The translations under genes and the position numbers were made by a program. Of a stretch of DNA of 64,000 bases, positions 36,441 through 47,528 are shown piece by piece; the first letter of the stretch is position 1, and every line of letters begins with the position of its first letter. The DNA lies in contig KB293569.1 in NCBI GenBank assembly GCA_000328365.1, positions 307,797 to 371,796 of the forward strand, in the 5' to 3' direction. The stretch is from Capitella teleta. Lineage: Eukaryota; Annelida; Polychaeta; Capitellidae. The notes under the pieces were generated by a model that saw only the letters and a list, made by a program, of their open reading frames with translations, was not told where the DNA came from and searched no databases.

Positions 36441-37143
36441 GAGAGAGAACTGGTTAAAAATGGACTTTGAGTCGTTATTTGATGCACCAAAAATGATTCC
36501 TATGCCTGGCCCACACAAGGAATATCATCCCTAACGATTTCGCGGGAGATATATTGCTAATTAGGCGTGACGTCAGGAGCTGTGATGAAACACCGAGTTC
36601 CCCATCTTTTACAATGGGCCTCGTTATATCACCGTGTCCTGCGACTAAACCCCCTGGATTTTTTTTTTTTTTTCTTTTCGGAAATAGATAGAATAATCAT
36701 TTTGCCACCATTCAGGCGCGGAAAAAAATATTTTTCGCTATTTTTCTTATTTTAACAAGCGATTTTCTAGGACATCTACCATGTTTCTCATCCTGAAACA
36801 GTAAAAAGGTCAGTGAAGAATGCACCACGCATGCGCTTTCGTTTTGTAAACAACAAAGATGTCCTTTTATGGCGAAGATGCTCTGCTCTGATTGGCTGGA
36901 ATCGATAGCTTCACGAGGGGAACGGGACCAATCAGCCATCAGCCAAACCAAGCCATCAGCTGACGTTTGCCTCCTATTCTTCGTAATGGAAGCCATTCTC
37001 CCATAGGCGCAATGCTAACCCCGATATTCGGGATGCATTATTTCCTTACACTTGCATCCAGGCATGGTGTTCTTGGCACGGAATGCTATCAATTGGTGCT
37101 ATGGGTCAATAGAACATCACTTAAAATTCAGTTCCCCGTCCCT
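36439..37143. mobile_element. TTAA-type MITE, copy 2 (inserted in a LINE fragment)
   Basis: The right end (...CCCCGTCCCT followed by TTAA at 37144-37147) matches copy 1 at 31839. The left terminus has decayed and merges into LINE sequence. The interior is longer than copy 1 because it keeps a roughly 90-bp block at about 36772-36866. Shared unusual words include CCTATGCCTGGCCCACACAA and TAGCTTCACGAGGGGAACGG. Confidence 0.8.
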
Positions 37144-37624
37144 TTAAATGATAATGTAAAGTCATGTCAGGTAGAAATGTATATTTAGCTCATGGGTAGC
37201 GCGATTCTGCTGTAAAATCATAAATTGATACATATAGTTTGGCATTATGAACTAATATTGCTGCGATTAAGTTCATGTTTCCTTGATCAATGTTCATCAA
37301 TAGCTTAATTAAAAATTTTCCTTGGTCACATCTCTGATTGATTCTTGTTTCATTTTTTTTTCTCTCTCCGCACCAAAGCCGAATAAAATTTTAAATTGCA
37401 CAATTTGAACAGGCGACTCACAAGTAGCCATACTTAGTCGCCTATTGACATGACCCTTTTCTTTCTAGCTTCTGTATTGCCATTTCTCTAATAAGTATTT
37501 CCATATTTCTTGGTCGCTTCCTACTTTCTTTACCAATTTCCCTTTTTCTATTTTGGCATCTTATATTTGGTAATATTTCATTCTTTCTGTCTTGTCAATA
37601 TATAAATGCAATTCAGTTCAATTC

Positions 37625-37790
37625 AATTCAAAATATTTGGATTTAATCGGCTGAGAGCCGGTGAAACAGTGATCGGCTGATAGCGGCTGGCCGACGGCAC
37701 CAATCGGCGGTGGCTGGCTAAACGGCCAATCGACGGCGGCTAGTACATATCGGCGGCGGCTCCGGGGTCTACTTAGCGCGGACTGGGCAA
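37625..37790 (-). repeat. AGCCGAT-rich dispersed repeat, copy 2 (inverted)
   Basis: The reverse complement begins CTAAGTAGACCCCGGAGCCG, as in copy 1, and continues with GCCGATTGG/GCCAGCC words. With copy 1 it forms an inverted pair around 2.1 kb that contains the LINE fragment and the TTAA MITE. The arms are too divergent to be a young transposon's termini. Confidence 0.6.
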
Positions 37791-38015
37791 TATGAAACCG
37801 AATTCTGTATGACAATTACTATGTAATGAAAGGACATACTTGTAATTCATTTACAACTAACCCGATATTTAATGCTCTATTCATAGAATTACCTATCGTG
37901 AATCGGACTTCGATGTGAAGATCAGCTTGTATATATGTATGCACGGACGAACCACGTGGCGCGCAATGACTTGATTTATGGCGCGAGCAACATTGCTTCT
38001 GAAGCAAACGTAGAT

Positions 38016-38054
38016 TCATAACGCACCTCGACGATATTGATCGCAATCATAACG
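38016..38054 (+). promoter_or_regulatory. Two TCATAACG motifs at the CHD1L promoter
   Basis: TCATAACG occurs at 38016-38023 and 38047-38054, same orientation, 31 bp apart. They lie 113-144 bp upstream of the CHD1L start codon (and 59-90 bp upstream of the alternative ATG at 38113). This is the clearest case of the motif next to a gene start. No TATA box is evident. Confidence 0.45.
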
Positions 38055-38166
38055 TTCGATACGTTCTGCAATTTCCCGGGAAATTTTTGTTTACCCTGGC
38101 AGCGTTGTCATTTTGCTGACCGTGTCAAAATTTCAAGGAGGTGTTTTCAACTCACAGAGCTGTAAC

Positions 38167-41100
38167 ATGCATAAGATAATTGCTAAGATCGATACTATCA
38201 ACGAGGTTAAACATAAACCCATCAAAATCAACCAACGTGCATTGGAGGAAAACGGATTGAAGAGTGAGGCCTGCAAAACGTTCTATTATCGCTCAAATAA
38301 ATACGATAATCATTAGTGATTTAGTCTGATTAGAGCCTTCAAGCTAGAGGAGATGGGCACCGCCTTCATATGCTGGGCTCTTGACATGGTGGGATCGCCA
38401 CCATCACCCTGCTGGCGAAGATATAATTATTATCTGACATTAGTCCTATCATCGTGGGACCTTTCCCTTTAAATAGAGTGATAGACCAGAGAGTCAGAAT
38501 AGTGTCATAGACCTGAATTATGAATATCAGTTTTTTCCATTTTTTACGAGTGGTACTACTAGTAGATTTTACTATTTTAGTCCCTGGAGTGTCTTCACTT
38601 GAAGTGACTAGTCTAGTCACTAGTGAGCGTAAATTATTTGGCCCCACTGCCACAAAAGTTTTTTTGAGCTGAAGCGAAACTTGTTCTGTTCCTCTGATTA
38701 CATGTATTTTCTTTGTCTGAATATTGATTGAGTATGTACAGTAACATGCATGCACATGCATGGAGAATTTGAGATTTCACACATCACTCAAATAAGAAAT
38801 TAGCAGGTACCTCAGCTGATGAATGTGACCCCCCAATTGCTTTAGAAAGAACATCATATGCTTCTCCTGAATGCTGCCAATGTTTCTTGTCAATATCTGT
38901 CAAGAACGTGCTCATCAGTCCTCCTTTAATGTTCTCGCTCATAGGACTGATTATCAATTGTCAGCATCCATTTAAATCAAATGTTCTTGCTTTCCTCCAG
39001 GATGATTATGGAAATTTCAGTTATCATTATTTCTGTTTGAGTTTACAGTATTTTTCTGTTCTTTATGATGTCTGGATTTTGTTTGTACTTTGTAGTAAAC
39101 CTTGATTTTTGACCGGTTATCTAATTGTTATCTTTGATTTCTATTGTGCTGTCTTAATGTTAACAAACTTAAAATAAATGTTATATAAAATATAATAAAC
39201 TGTTTGTTATGGATGAAATGTAATAGAATATGGTTCCTAAGCATAAGAGCTTATTACTGCTTAAGGTACTTTACATGTAATAAGAAACTAGCAACAATTC
39301 TTAGAAGTGAGTGATTATTTTATAATGAAGTCACTCCGGGATGTATGGCCGTATCAGCTGCCTCACCAGCACCAAATTGATTTATTACTTATTTGCACAA
39401 AACGAATGTTTCCCCATGGGAAGTTTTAGTTTTTGATTGGTAGATTATTCTATAATAATAATATTAAAATATTAATTTTTTCGTATTGTTTTCTCAGATG
39501 TTCAACTGCATGATCACCAGGTGGAGGGCGTGCGTTGGTTGGCTGAGCGCCAGCTCCGTTGCCATGGTTGCATCCTGGGTGATGAGATGGGCTTGGGCAA
39601 AACATGCCAGGTTGGCTGATTGAGGGAATTATTTTTGGCCGGTCAGCATTTTTGTCTCCCTTCAGACGATCTCCCTTCTGCTGTACCTGAAGGGCAGTGG
39701 GCAAAGTAACGGACCTCACCTCATACTCAGCCCTCTCTCTGTTCTGCAAAATTGGGCGGATGAGTTTGAAAGGTGAGAGATCTCTTTCGCACCAGTCGAG
39801 GGGCGCTCAGTGCTCTCTGTTTGTGTACGTTGAACATAAGATTCAGAAGATTTCGTCTTTCAGGTTTGCGCCAGATTTGACGATTGTGAAATACATAGGA
39901 GCTAAAGATGACAGACCCGCCCTTCAAGAGAAAATTCGGAATAGTCTTTACCTCAATGCGGTTATCACCACATATGAGGTTATATCGATCTGCGCTGAAC
40001 ATGACAGTTAAAAACACATTTCCTCCTAAAGATGGCTCTCAAAGATGAATCCTTTCTTCGATCTTTTCCTTGGTTCTGCCTTGTGATTGATGAAGGCCAT
40101 CGACTAAAGAACTCTGAATCCTTGTTGTATAAGATTCTTGTCGACGTTAGTTGTTTATTTTTATACACGAGGGTTGTTTGAAAAGTTCTCGGCCTAACAT
40201 AAAACGTGCAATACTTGAGAAATGAAATTTGGAGGTTAGATAGAACAACTATTCACAAGATCACACCTAGCTTTATTATTTCCCTGGCACTAATAATTTT
40301 TGATTGAGGTACTTCTACATATATTACTATCAAAGCCTCATTTCAGGAGCCTAAAGTTTCATTTATTAAACTCTCCTAACACTTTAATTCTCTCCACATC
40401 TGATCACAGATTTTGATTTAGTACTCTGCTTGTCTATTGGCTTTGCTGTGATGAAAATTAAATGGAATTCTGACCACCATACATTGAGTTAGCGGGGAAA
40501 TTGTGTTGGGGCCTGCTCACAAAAAAATACCTGCCCATTTTCATGAATCAACTAAGAAGCCACGCAGCCATTAAAAAAATATTTCACTACTTATTTTATT
40601 TATTTATTTATTTTATTTATTTATTTATTTTATTTATTTATTTTATTAGATATCACTATGCATGTATGTTTACATATTGTCCCGGTTACAAGCACAGTGT
40701 GTTTTGAGGCAGAGGCTGAGAGCATGTCAACCTAACTTCCAATACAACCCCACTCCACAAATACTGCCCTGTTAATCCTCCGGAGGCATGTTGGTGCCCG
40801 TAGGCCCTACCATTATATATAATTAATCTAAATTCGATTTTTTGGGTTCATGTGTTCTATATGCCAAGAGCTTTCTGAACAATCCTCATATAAACTCAGT
40901 TTTTAATTAAAGATTTATTTCAGTTCGAGGCAGAATTTCGTCTACTTCTAACAGGGACCCCAGTACAAAACAATCTCAGTGAATTATATTCACTTCTCAG
41001 TTTCGTTGCTCATAAAATTTTCCGTCCAAATCTGATGGAGGTTTTCATTCAGAAGTATCGAAATCTGAGTGAAGGTTCAGGTGAGAGGTTATTCTTTGTG

Positions 41101-44100
41101 ACTATCTCTTCATAGTATTCACCTTCCCTCAGAAGAGGCCTCAAAATTGCATGATATTCTGCGACCATTTTTATTGAGACGCTTAAAGACGGATGTTTTA
41201 CACAACCTTCCGGTGAAATCTGAGGTTGTTTTGTATCATGGATTGTCTGCTCTGCAAAAGAAGCAATATAAAGCGATTCTCACACGCGATGCTTGTGAGT
41301 AATATGTGACACCTCACACCAAAATCAGTCGCTTGTCGCAAATACTGAAGTTCGAGGAACAACAGGAAAACAACGCTAGGGTCAAGTTTGGTGATTTTAT
41401 TTATTTTTCGGATCCAGGTGCATCAACATCTTAGCTATCGTTTGCACCGGTCGTTAGTACATTATTAATAATATTTTGCTCCAAAAGTGGTGTTTTACAA
41501 ATTACAACAGCAACCAAATGCACAATAATAGCATTTTTAGGGCACTTGCGTCGCCATGGTAACTGAGTGTCTTTTAAAGTTACTTCATCTTTGACTTAAT
41601 GTTTCTCAGCTTTCAATTTCCTAACAGTTTGTCACATTCACTGATACTATTGACTGTTACTTGCCATCTTTGGAGATGGTTTTAGCATCAGTGTGTTGGA
41701 AATTGAATCATGTACAGCATGAAATAGTTTTTGTTTTTGCGACTAGCGATTCATTTCGGTGTGCGGCGTCACGTATATCCGGATGATGTTCAACTCATTA
41801 ATTCCCTTTGACAGCTGCTTTTGAGAGCAACACCCCAGTGAGTTTAATGAACATTGTAGTTCAGTTGCGCAAGAGCGTCAGCCACCCTTACCTCTTTGAT
41901 GGTTCGTTATCACTCTCTCCTTCGACGTGCTAACATTTTTCTTCTGAGCAGGAGTTGAACCTGAGCCCTTTGAATTAGGAGAGCACTTGGTCACGTCAAG
42001 TGGCAAATTGATGCTGTTGGATAAATTGCTTTCTTTCTTGAAAGTGAATGGCCACAAAGTTCTAGTTTTCTCGCAGATGACAAGGTCGTTGGATGTGATT
42101 CAGGATTACTTGGCTCTCAGAGGTAAATTTTCTATGCTAAATGTCTGCAATTCTAAGAAGATTAAACTTGATATATATATATATATATATGTAACACTGT
42201 TTGTATTGCTGGTAGGTTATACGTATGAACGACTGGATGGATCTGTACGAGGAGAGGAGCGCCACCTGGCTGTTCGTAGCTTCAATCAGGACAAGGGAAC
42301 TTTTATCTTTTTGTTGAGCACTAAAGCTGGTGGCGTTGGTTTGAATTTGGTGGGCGCTGACACGGTCATCTTCTTTGACAGCGATTTCAACCCCCAAAAT
42401 GACCTCCAGGCTGCGGCAAGAGCTCATCGAATTGGACAAAAGAGGTCATTACTGTAGTTTTTAATTAATAATTAGTTTTAAATTATACAGAATTTTTTGT
42501 GGGGGGTTTCAGAAATGTGAAAGTGATTCGTTTGGTTGGTAAGAATACATTGGAAGAGATCATAATTGAACGGGCACGAAAAAAACTCCAATTATCACAT
42601 TCTGTGATCGAAGCTGGGAAATTTACAACTGACCAGAATAAAAACAACACTGAATCGGTAAAATCCTATCATGATGTCTTCCATTGCTAATCTCTCTTTT
42701 TTTAGCTTTCTGCTATTTTGAAATTTGGTGTTGATACGCTGTTTAAGAATGATGACGCTACAACAGAAGATGTTGATTTTGAAAAAATACTTGGCCAATC
42801 AAAGAATGGAAATTGGATGAAGCAGGAAGTGAAACAGACGTCTGATGAGGATGCGCCATCTACCAGTGATACTCAGAACTTGTACGTTTTCGAAGGAAAA
42901 GATTACAAACAGGAACCAAGCGCCGAAGACATTAAAAAGTTTGCGGACCTCATGTCTGGTTAGCGAATCCATCTTCCTTTTACCGTAATGGAAGATGAAT
43001 TATTCTGACAGAAAAAGCGGTAGCCGTGGATACGGAAGGTGCAGAATCTCGCTCACTCCGTAAGCACAGGGCGGATGTCAATTGGCTGCAGAAATTGCCG
43101 GATGAACGCAGTAAGAGAAAGCCATTGTCTGCACAAGAATTGGCGGAACGGCAAAAAAAGGTGACATCAGTCCTAATGTTATATTTCTATGGAATTAATC
43201 GGTAAATAAAATTAAATGAGTAATAATTGAGATTCTCCATATAAGGGGAAAAAGAGAAGACAGAAGAGAAATCATGAATTGTTTTTTTTTTTTTTTCACA
43301 GAGACAAGAAACAATGGCAAGAAAAGCGAAAGAAATGGCAGAAAAGGAAGAGAAGAAATTAGAAATGAAACGAAAGAAAAGAGAAGCTCTGTGGGAAAAA
43401 CATCATTATGAATCTCTGAACATACAGATCAATGAAGAGGAGCAAGAGGAGGAGGAGGAGGAGGAGGCTGGAGAAGATCTACGTTATGTCCTTGGAGATG
43501 TGACTCATCCTCAAGAAGAGAAGCGTGACGCAATTGTTATTCATTGCGCTGGTCAGTATTTTGATGTTAAATTCCAAAGTTTTAGTCCAAAGTCTTTGGT
43601 TAGGGTATCAATTACGTGTTATTTGCAGATGATTCTGGTGCCTGGGGCAGTGGAGGGTTATTCAGTGCATTGGATGCAAGGTCTACGAAGCCTGAAGAGT
43701 CGTACACACTGGCCGGAGAAATGCAAGGTGTGTATAACGATGGATTGCAGCTTTTTTTCCTCTATTTAGATATATTTTTTCCCTCCAAGATTTAGCGCTG
43801 GGTGATGTTCATCTTATTCCTATCGATGACGTGAAGCCACGAGTTGGAGGTCATGACTACGTCAGTCATTACGTGTCTATTTCTTGTTCCCATCGTATGA
43901 ATTTTTCAGCTGGCTTTGGTCATTGCTCAGCATTGGGACAAGCGTTCTGGTTTAACGGGAATTAAACTCTCTGCGTTGGAAGAGGCGTTGAGGAAGATTT
44001 ATCAGATCGCAAAGGAGAGGAAGGGTGATTACGATTGAGCCGCATTTGGCCGGTGATCATTTTTGCATCGTCACACAGCTAGCATTCATCTCCCGCGGAT

Positions 44101-45266
44101 TGGACATAACACGCCAGATTTCAACTGGTATGGAACAGAAAGACTCCTTCGCAAAATCCTGGCTTCGCGTGGAATTCCAACTTACATGTTTGTTATTAGT
44201 ATGCATATTGATATTGTGTTAATGTATTTATACACCTTTGTAGATATTACTTCTCTCGCTCAACTGCTCCTCAGAAGAGAGTTCGTCGAATAATCTCCTC
44301 TGAATCTGAAGGTGAGTTGCACTGGAATGTTTTCTTCACTTATCTGTAGGGCTCAATGGCAGAGCGTTGGATTTTCAATCCAAAGGTAAGGGGTTCGATT
44401 CCCCTGGGTGACTACATACCCAAGTACCGTCTCTTAAGTTGGGGCTTGGAATGGAGACCTTATAACTAAAGAGATACTATTTGTGATTTATGGGCATCAC
44501 TTTGAACACTTGGGTGGATATTGCACTATACAAAATGAATGATTTATTTACTTATTCTATTTCTTTCTTTCGCAGTGTCAGACGCTGAGCAAGAGGCCAA
44601 TTGTTCTAAGAGGGTTCGTCTGAGCACCAAGCCTGTTGCAGATTTGCCGACATTCATGCACGGACTCAAAATTCACTTTGATGGCAGCCTCAAAGCAGAT
44701 TTAAGGAGGAAATTATCCCGTTACGTTATTGCATATCCTTTTATGATAAACGCTTCTTAACAAGGGGTTGTTATCATGTTGCCATGGAAATAACAATATG
44801 GCTTATTATCCCTGTAGTTCAGATGTTTGGTATCAGGCTCGAATGTTAGAATTGCCAGACGTCTGTATGAACAAGTTTTGACTGTATTTGTGATCTGTTA
44901 ATTGTGGTCTATGACAGTAGCATATTGAATTGATTTAATTGCAATCGTTTGATTATCAGATGACTGATTAGGATTGTTTGGTTGAATAACTCATCTGCTA
45001 TGACCTTGACATTCCTATTACTTATGGCGGCGACCTTCATTCAACTTTGAAGAGTGATACTTCTCATCTCATCTTCCCTCCTGGGAAATCAGTCTCTCTG
45101 AATGACGTCAGTAGCTAAATTTCACAAGATTTTTGTGTTAATAACTTTTTAAAAACTTTTTTGATTCCAGAAACTAAACCCCAATGTTGTCATGGCAACC
45201 AGCAAGTGGCTACAAAAATGTATTCAGCTGGAATCCCTGCAGCCCATTGTAAAAAGCATTCGTTAG
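38167..45266 (+). CDS. CHD1L: CHD1L/ALC1 SNF2-family remodeller with macro domain and an extra C-terminal BRCT domain
   Basis: This is a nuclear ATP-dependent nucleosome slider activated by poly(ADP-ribose) in DNA repair. Twenty-two in-phase exons: 38167-38263, 39498-39610, 39666-39772, 39864-39978, 40032-40145, 40924-41080, 41133-41294, 41815-41901, 41952-42122, 42216-42444, 42513-42657, 42706-42958, 43012-43160, 43302-43551, 43629-43727, 43790-43860, 43910-44024, 44079-44187, 44244-44311, 44576-44732, 45022-45106 and 45171-45266. They give 982 residues (1000 if the ATG at 38113 is used). SNF2 motifs: DEMGLGKT with K67, DEGH (164-167), [35 protein letters not shown]. The linker is conserved (VFEGKDY) with a Lys/Glu coiled coil. 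The macro domain (about 690-865) has [31 protein letters not shown] and NWYGTERL. Human CHD1L ends there; this one continues with a BRCT domain (about 894-980) like the second BRCT of XRCC1. The intron at 44733-45021 is AT-AC. A poly(A) signal lies at 45332-45337. Confidence 0.95.
40157..40260 (+). mobile_element. Mariner-like terminus (remnant)
   Basis: The words ATACACGAGGGTTGTTTGAA and AAGTTCTCGGCC are a typical mariner terminal inverted repeat (recollection). They are followed by about 500 bp of AT-rich sequence with no recognisable transposase frame. The matching right end was not found. It lies in CHD1L intron 5 (40146-40923). Confidence 0.5.
40584..40652. repeat. (TTTA)n/(TTTTA)n simple repeat
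   Basis: Interrupted TTTA units lie in CHD1L intron 5. At about 40710-40732 follows the 22-bp word shared with 17057 (GGCAGAGGCTGAGAGCATGT). Confidence 0.85.
41306..41772. mobile_element. MITE in CHD1L intron 7 with inverted ends of about 38 bp
   Basis: The left end starts GTGACACCTCACACC and continues TCAGTCGCTTGTCGCAAA. The reverse complement of the right end starts GTGACGCCGCACACC and continues GAATCGCTAGTCGCAAA, about 80% identity over 38 bp. The 467-bp element fills nearly all of an intron that otherwise would be about 50 bp. It has no coding frame; superfamily unknown. Confidence 0.75.
44345..44545 (+). repeat. tRNA-derived SINE, family B, copy 2
   Basis: A tRNA-like head: GTAGGGCTCAATGGCAGAGC, an anticodon-arm-like GGATTTTCAATCC, and a B box (GGTTCGATTCC). 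The body ends in GGGTGGATATTGCACTATAC and AAAAT, shared with the copy at 46222. It lies in CHD1L intron 19, between the last macro exon and the first BRCT exon. The head could be mistaken for a tRNA gene but lacks a paired acceptor stem. Confidence 0.8.
44733..45021 (+). other. AT-AC (U12-type) intron of CHD1L
   Basis: The intron starts ATATCCTTTT, the classic minor-spliceosome AT-AC donor, and ends CCTATTAC. A branch-point match CCTTGAC (consensus TTCCTTRAC) lies about 12 nt before the AC end. No GT-AG choice gives an open, BRCT-like junction here: splicing at these bases gives [14 protein letters not shown], which lines up with XRCC1 BRCT. Confidence 0.85.
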
Positions 45267-45731
45267 AATCTCAATTTTTTCATCCAATGTATTTTCTCGC
45301 TTTCCTTCTGTGATAATAATGTTATCTTAATAATAAACATATGTTATGATTCTGAGCTGGCGTTAAAGTGTGTTCAACTTTTCGATAAAATGATTGAATT
45401 AAAAAAGTCTTTGAAAATTCAGATCTCTAAGGTTATTACCAAGTTTTAGAGTGCCCAAAAAAAGGATAAGATATTTGAGGACTGTTTTTCATAGCACTTT
45501 GTTTGACAGTCTGAAGGGATGTTATCATTTTCTCAAGACCTCTTTTTTTTTTTTTCAAGTTTGAGATAAGGCATGGAAGAGCAACACTAATGGGATGCAA
45601 TTTATCATTGGTCGTAGGTGACCTTGAAAAATCAATGCCCTTGAAATAAAAACATGTTCTTCGGTGATTTCCGCTCTCTTCTCTGAGTGCCATGCGAGTT
45701 CCAGACACGAAACTTGGGCGCCAAGTGCAAA

Positions 45732-45814
45732 CGTTATGACTTATATATCCTGTCTATACTACATTTCTCTACCATATATCATAACGTTCAATTTCGTTAC
45801 ATAAGTTCATAACG
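45732..45814. promoter_or_regulatory. Cluster of three TCATAACG motifs between CHD1L and RFWD3
   Basis: Motifs occur at 45732-45739 (reverse), 45779-45786 and 45807-45814 (forward). They lie about 0.4 kb after the CHD1L poly(A) signal. RFWD3's first coding exon is preceded by a splice acceptor, so its transcription start lies upstream; this cluster is a candidate RFWD3 promoter (inference). Confidence 0.35.
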
Positions 45815-46221
45815 CATCGAAAATTGTAAAATTAACTTTGTTGACTTCTCACAAATTCTTCTTTCCACTCTTGAAAATTATGTATGAATGATTCACTGTC
45901 AATTCTTTTTCAATATCCTAATTAGTATTGATTTTTCAATAATCTGGCTGAACAGTATCGATTCATATCTTGGCGGTTAATCTCGTGAGCGATAACAGAG
46001 AGCCTTTTCGGTCAATAAATCCTATCTGACAAATAACGCGGGAACCATCACGTATGATCATGATTATGATGTTACTATCGTTACTTATTACTTATCACCT
46101 AAAAGTTGCGGAGTCTATAATATGAGTGTACTATAGGGAGCTACTTATTACTTAACGATGTTCAAATTTATCATAGTCTACAAATAATTGCACACCCTAC
46201 TCACTACTCAGGCCTCAGGGT

Positions 46222-46455
46222 GATTCAAGGTCTCGTGGCTATGATGGCACTTTTTGATTGGACTTTCAATCCATGGGTTTGTGTCCCCTGTGTGATTACC
46301 TACCAACATACAGTCAATGGACTTATAATAGGGAGCCAGTCGAAAGGAGTGGCACAGCTAAATGGGGACCTTAAACATGTGTAACCAATGAGTTAAGTGT
46401 TCATGGGCATGGCTTTGTGCACTTCGGTGGATATTGCACTATACCAAAATAAATT
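46222..46455 (+). repeat. tRNA-derived SINE, family B, copy 3
   Basis: The decayed head (TGGACTTTCAATCCATGG, GTGTCCCCTGTGTGATTAC) and the tail GGTGGATATTGCACTATACC match the copy at 44345. The middle is longer. It lies in the interval before the RFWD3 coding region. Confidence 0.75.
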
Positions 46456-46534
46456 ATATATTTATGTATTTACATATATACACTGGAAGTTACTAATGCT
46501 CAAGTTATTTTCACTGGTTTGGTCGTTGTTAATA

Positions 46535-46790
46535 ATTGTTCATTGTTGTCGGCTGATTCCACCAACCGTTTGTTCAAGCGGATGTTTCCAGACAGCAAAA
46601 TCACAGCTGATTACCATTGTGGAAGAACAAAAACAACCTGCATGCTTAACAGCGCTATTGGCTAAGAAGCGGCGATGAACATGATGAAATTTGCAAAATC
46701 CAACTACTTTGGGGTAGTTACAGATGCTGGCAGTGACGATAATATTAACTGCCTGCCAATCTTATTTCGAGACATGAGGACTTGAACGGA
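46535..46790 (+). mobile_element. hAT-like transposase remnant
   Basis: A plus-strand frame reads RLFKRMFPDSKITADYHCGR and KTTCMLN, then after a stop YFGVVTDAGSD. This order (MFPDSKI...CGRTK...F...D-SD) is the conserved start of the catalytic part of a hAT subgroup close to vertebrate ZBED-like proteins, from memory. The catalytic Asp is followed by decayed sequence. Only about 80 codons survive; no termini were found. Confidence 0.6.
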
Positions 46791-47528
46791 CTTATAAGTT
46801 AATCACCATATAATAGAATTATGTGCACCTCATTAATTTTATGGACATGCCAGCCATCGTGAAGAGATGCGAATGCAGTAAAAACAACGGCGGCATAACC
46901 ACAACTCGTCTGATCTGGCGTCAATATGGTGTCAGCAACTTCAAACTTGCCTGCATCCTATTAAGCGCCTGCATGGGCTCACAGGGGTCACAAGTGGGGA
47001 TTGAGCAAAAATCTATTGACCAAAAAATCAGCCTTTTACTTTGTAGGGCTAAAATTTTACTCGCCATTTGCCAACCATTTTTGATATTTTTACTTGCCAG
47101 GAATTATTTTTACTCACCATTGGGGGGTAGTTGAGTTTTATTTCAAGCCCTGCTGATTTCTATTGCGCATCCTAAGGTTAAGGTAATCATTTGATATATT
47201 GAAAAATGAAAAATGAAAAAATTGATTATTGATTTATTATGTCAGTCCAAGCAGGAAATGAATCAAGTTCATAAAAGTTTTTAGCTCCATCAAAATAGTA
47301 AATCCAAATTCATTAAAACTTTCCCAAAACACTTTTGTATTATTTGGATTTATCTGAATAGACCCTAATTAATAATAATCATTGTTTACCGATGCACTTA
47401 TATAATTATAGCGCATTTCCAAAACCGTTATTCAAATGCATTGCACATATTACTTCTGAATATTGGACCCAACTCAACTGCCTGAGGAGGAACAAACAAA
47501 ATTTATCTTGTTTTTCATCACGCAGAGA

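Noticed and set aside
44345-44415. Possible tRNA gene with an anticodon-like TTC
   Set aside because: It has A and B boxes but no paired acceptor stem, and its head and tail recur at 25.1 and 46.2 kb; it is a SINE.
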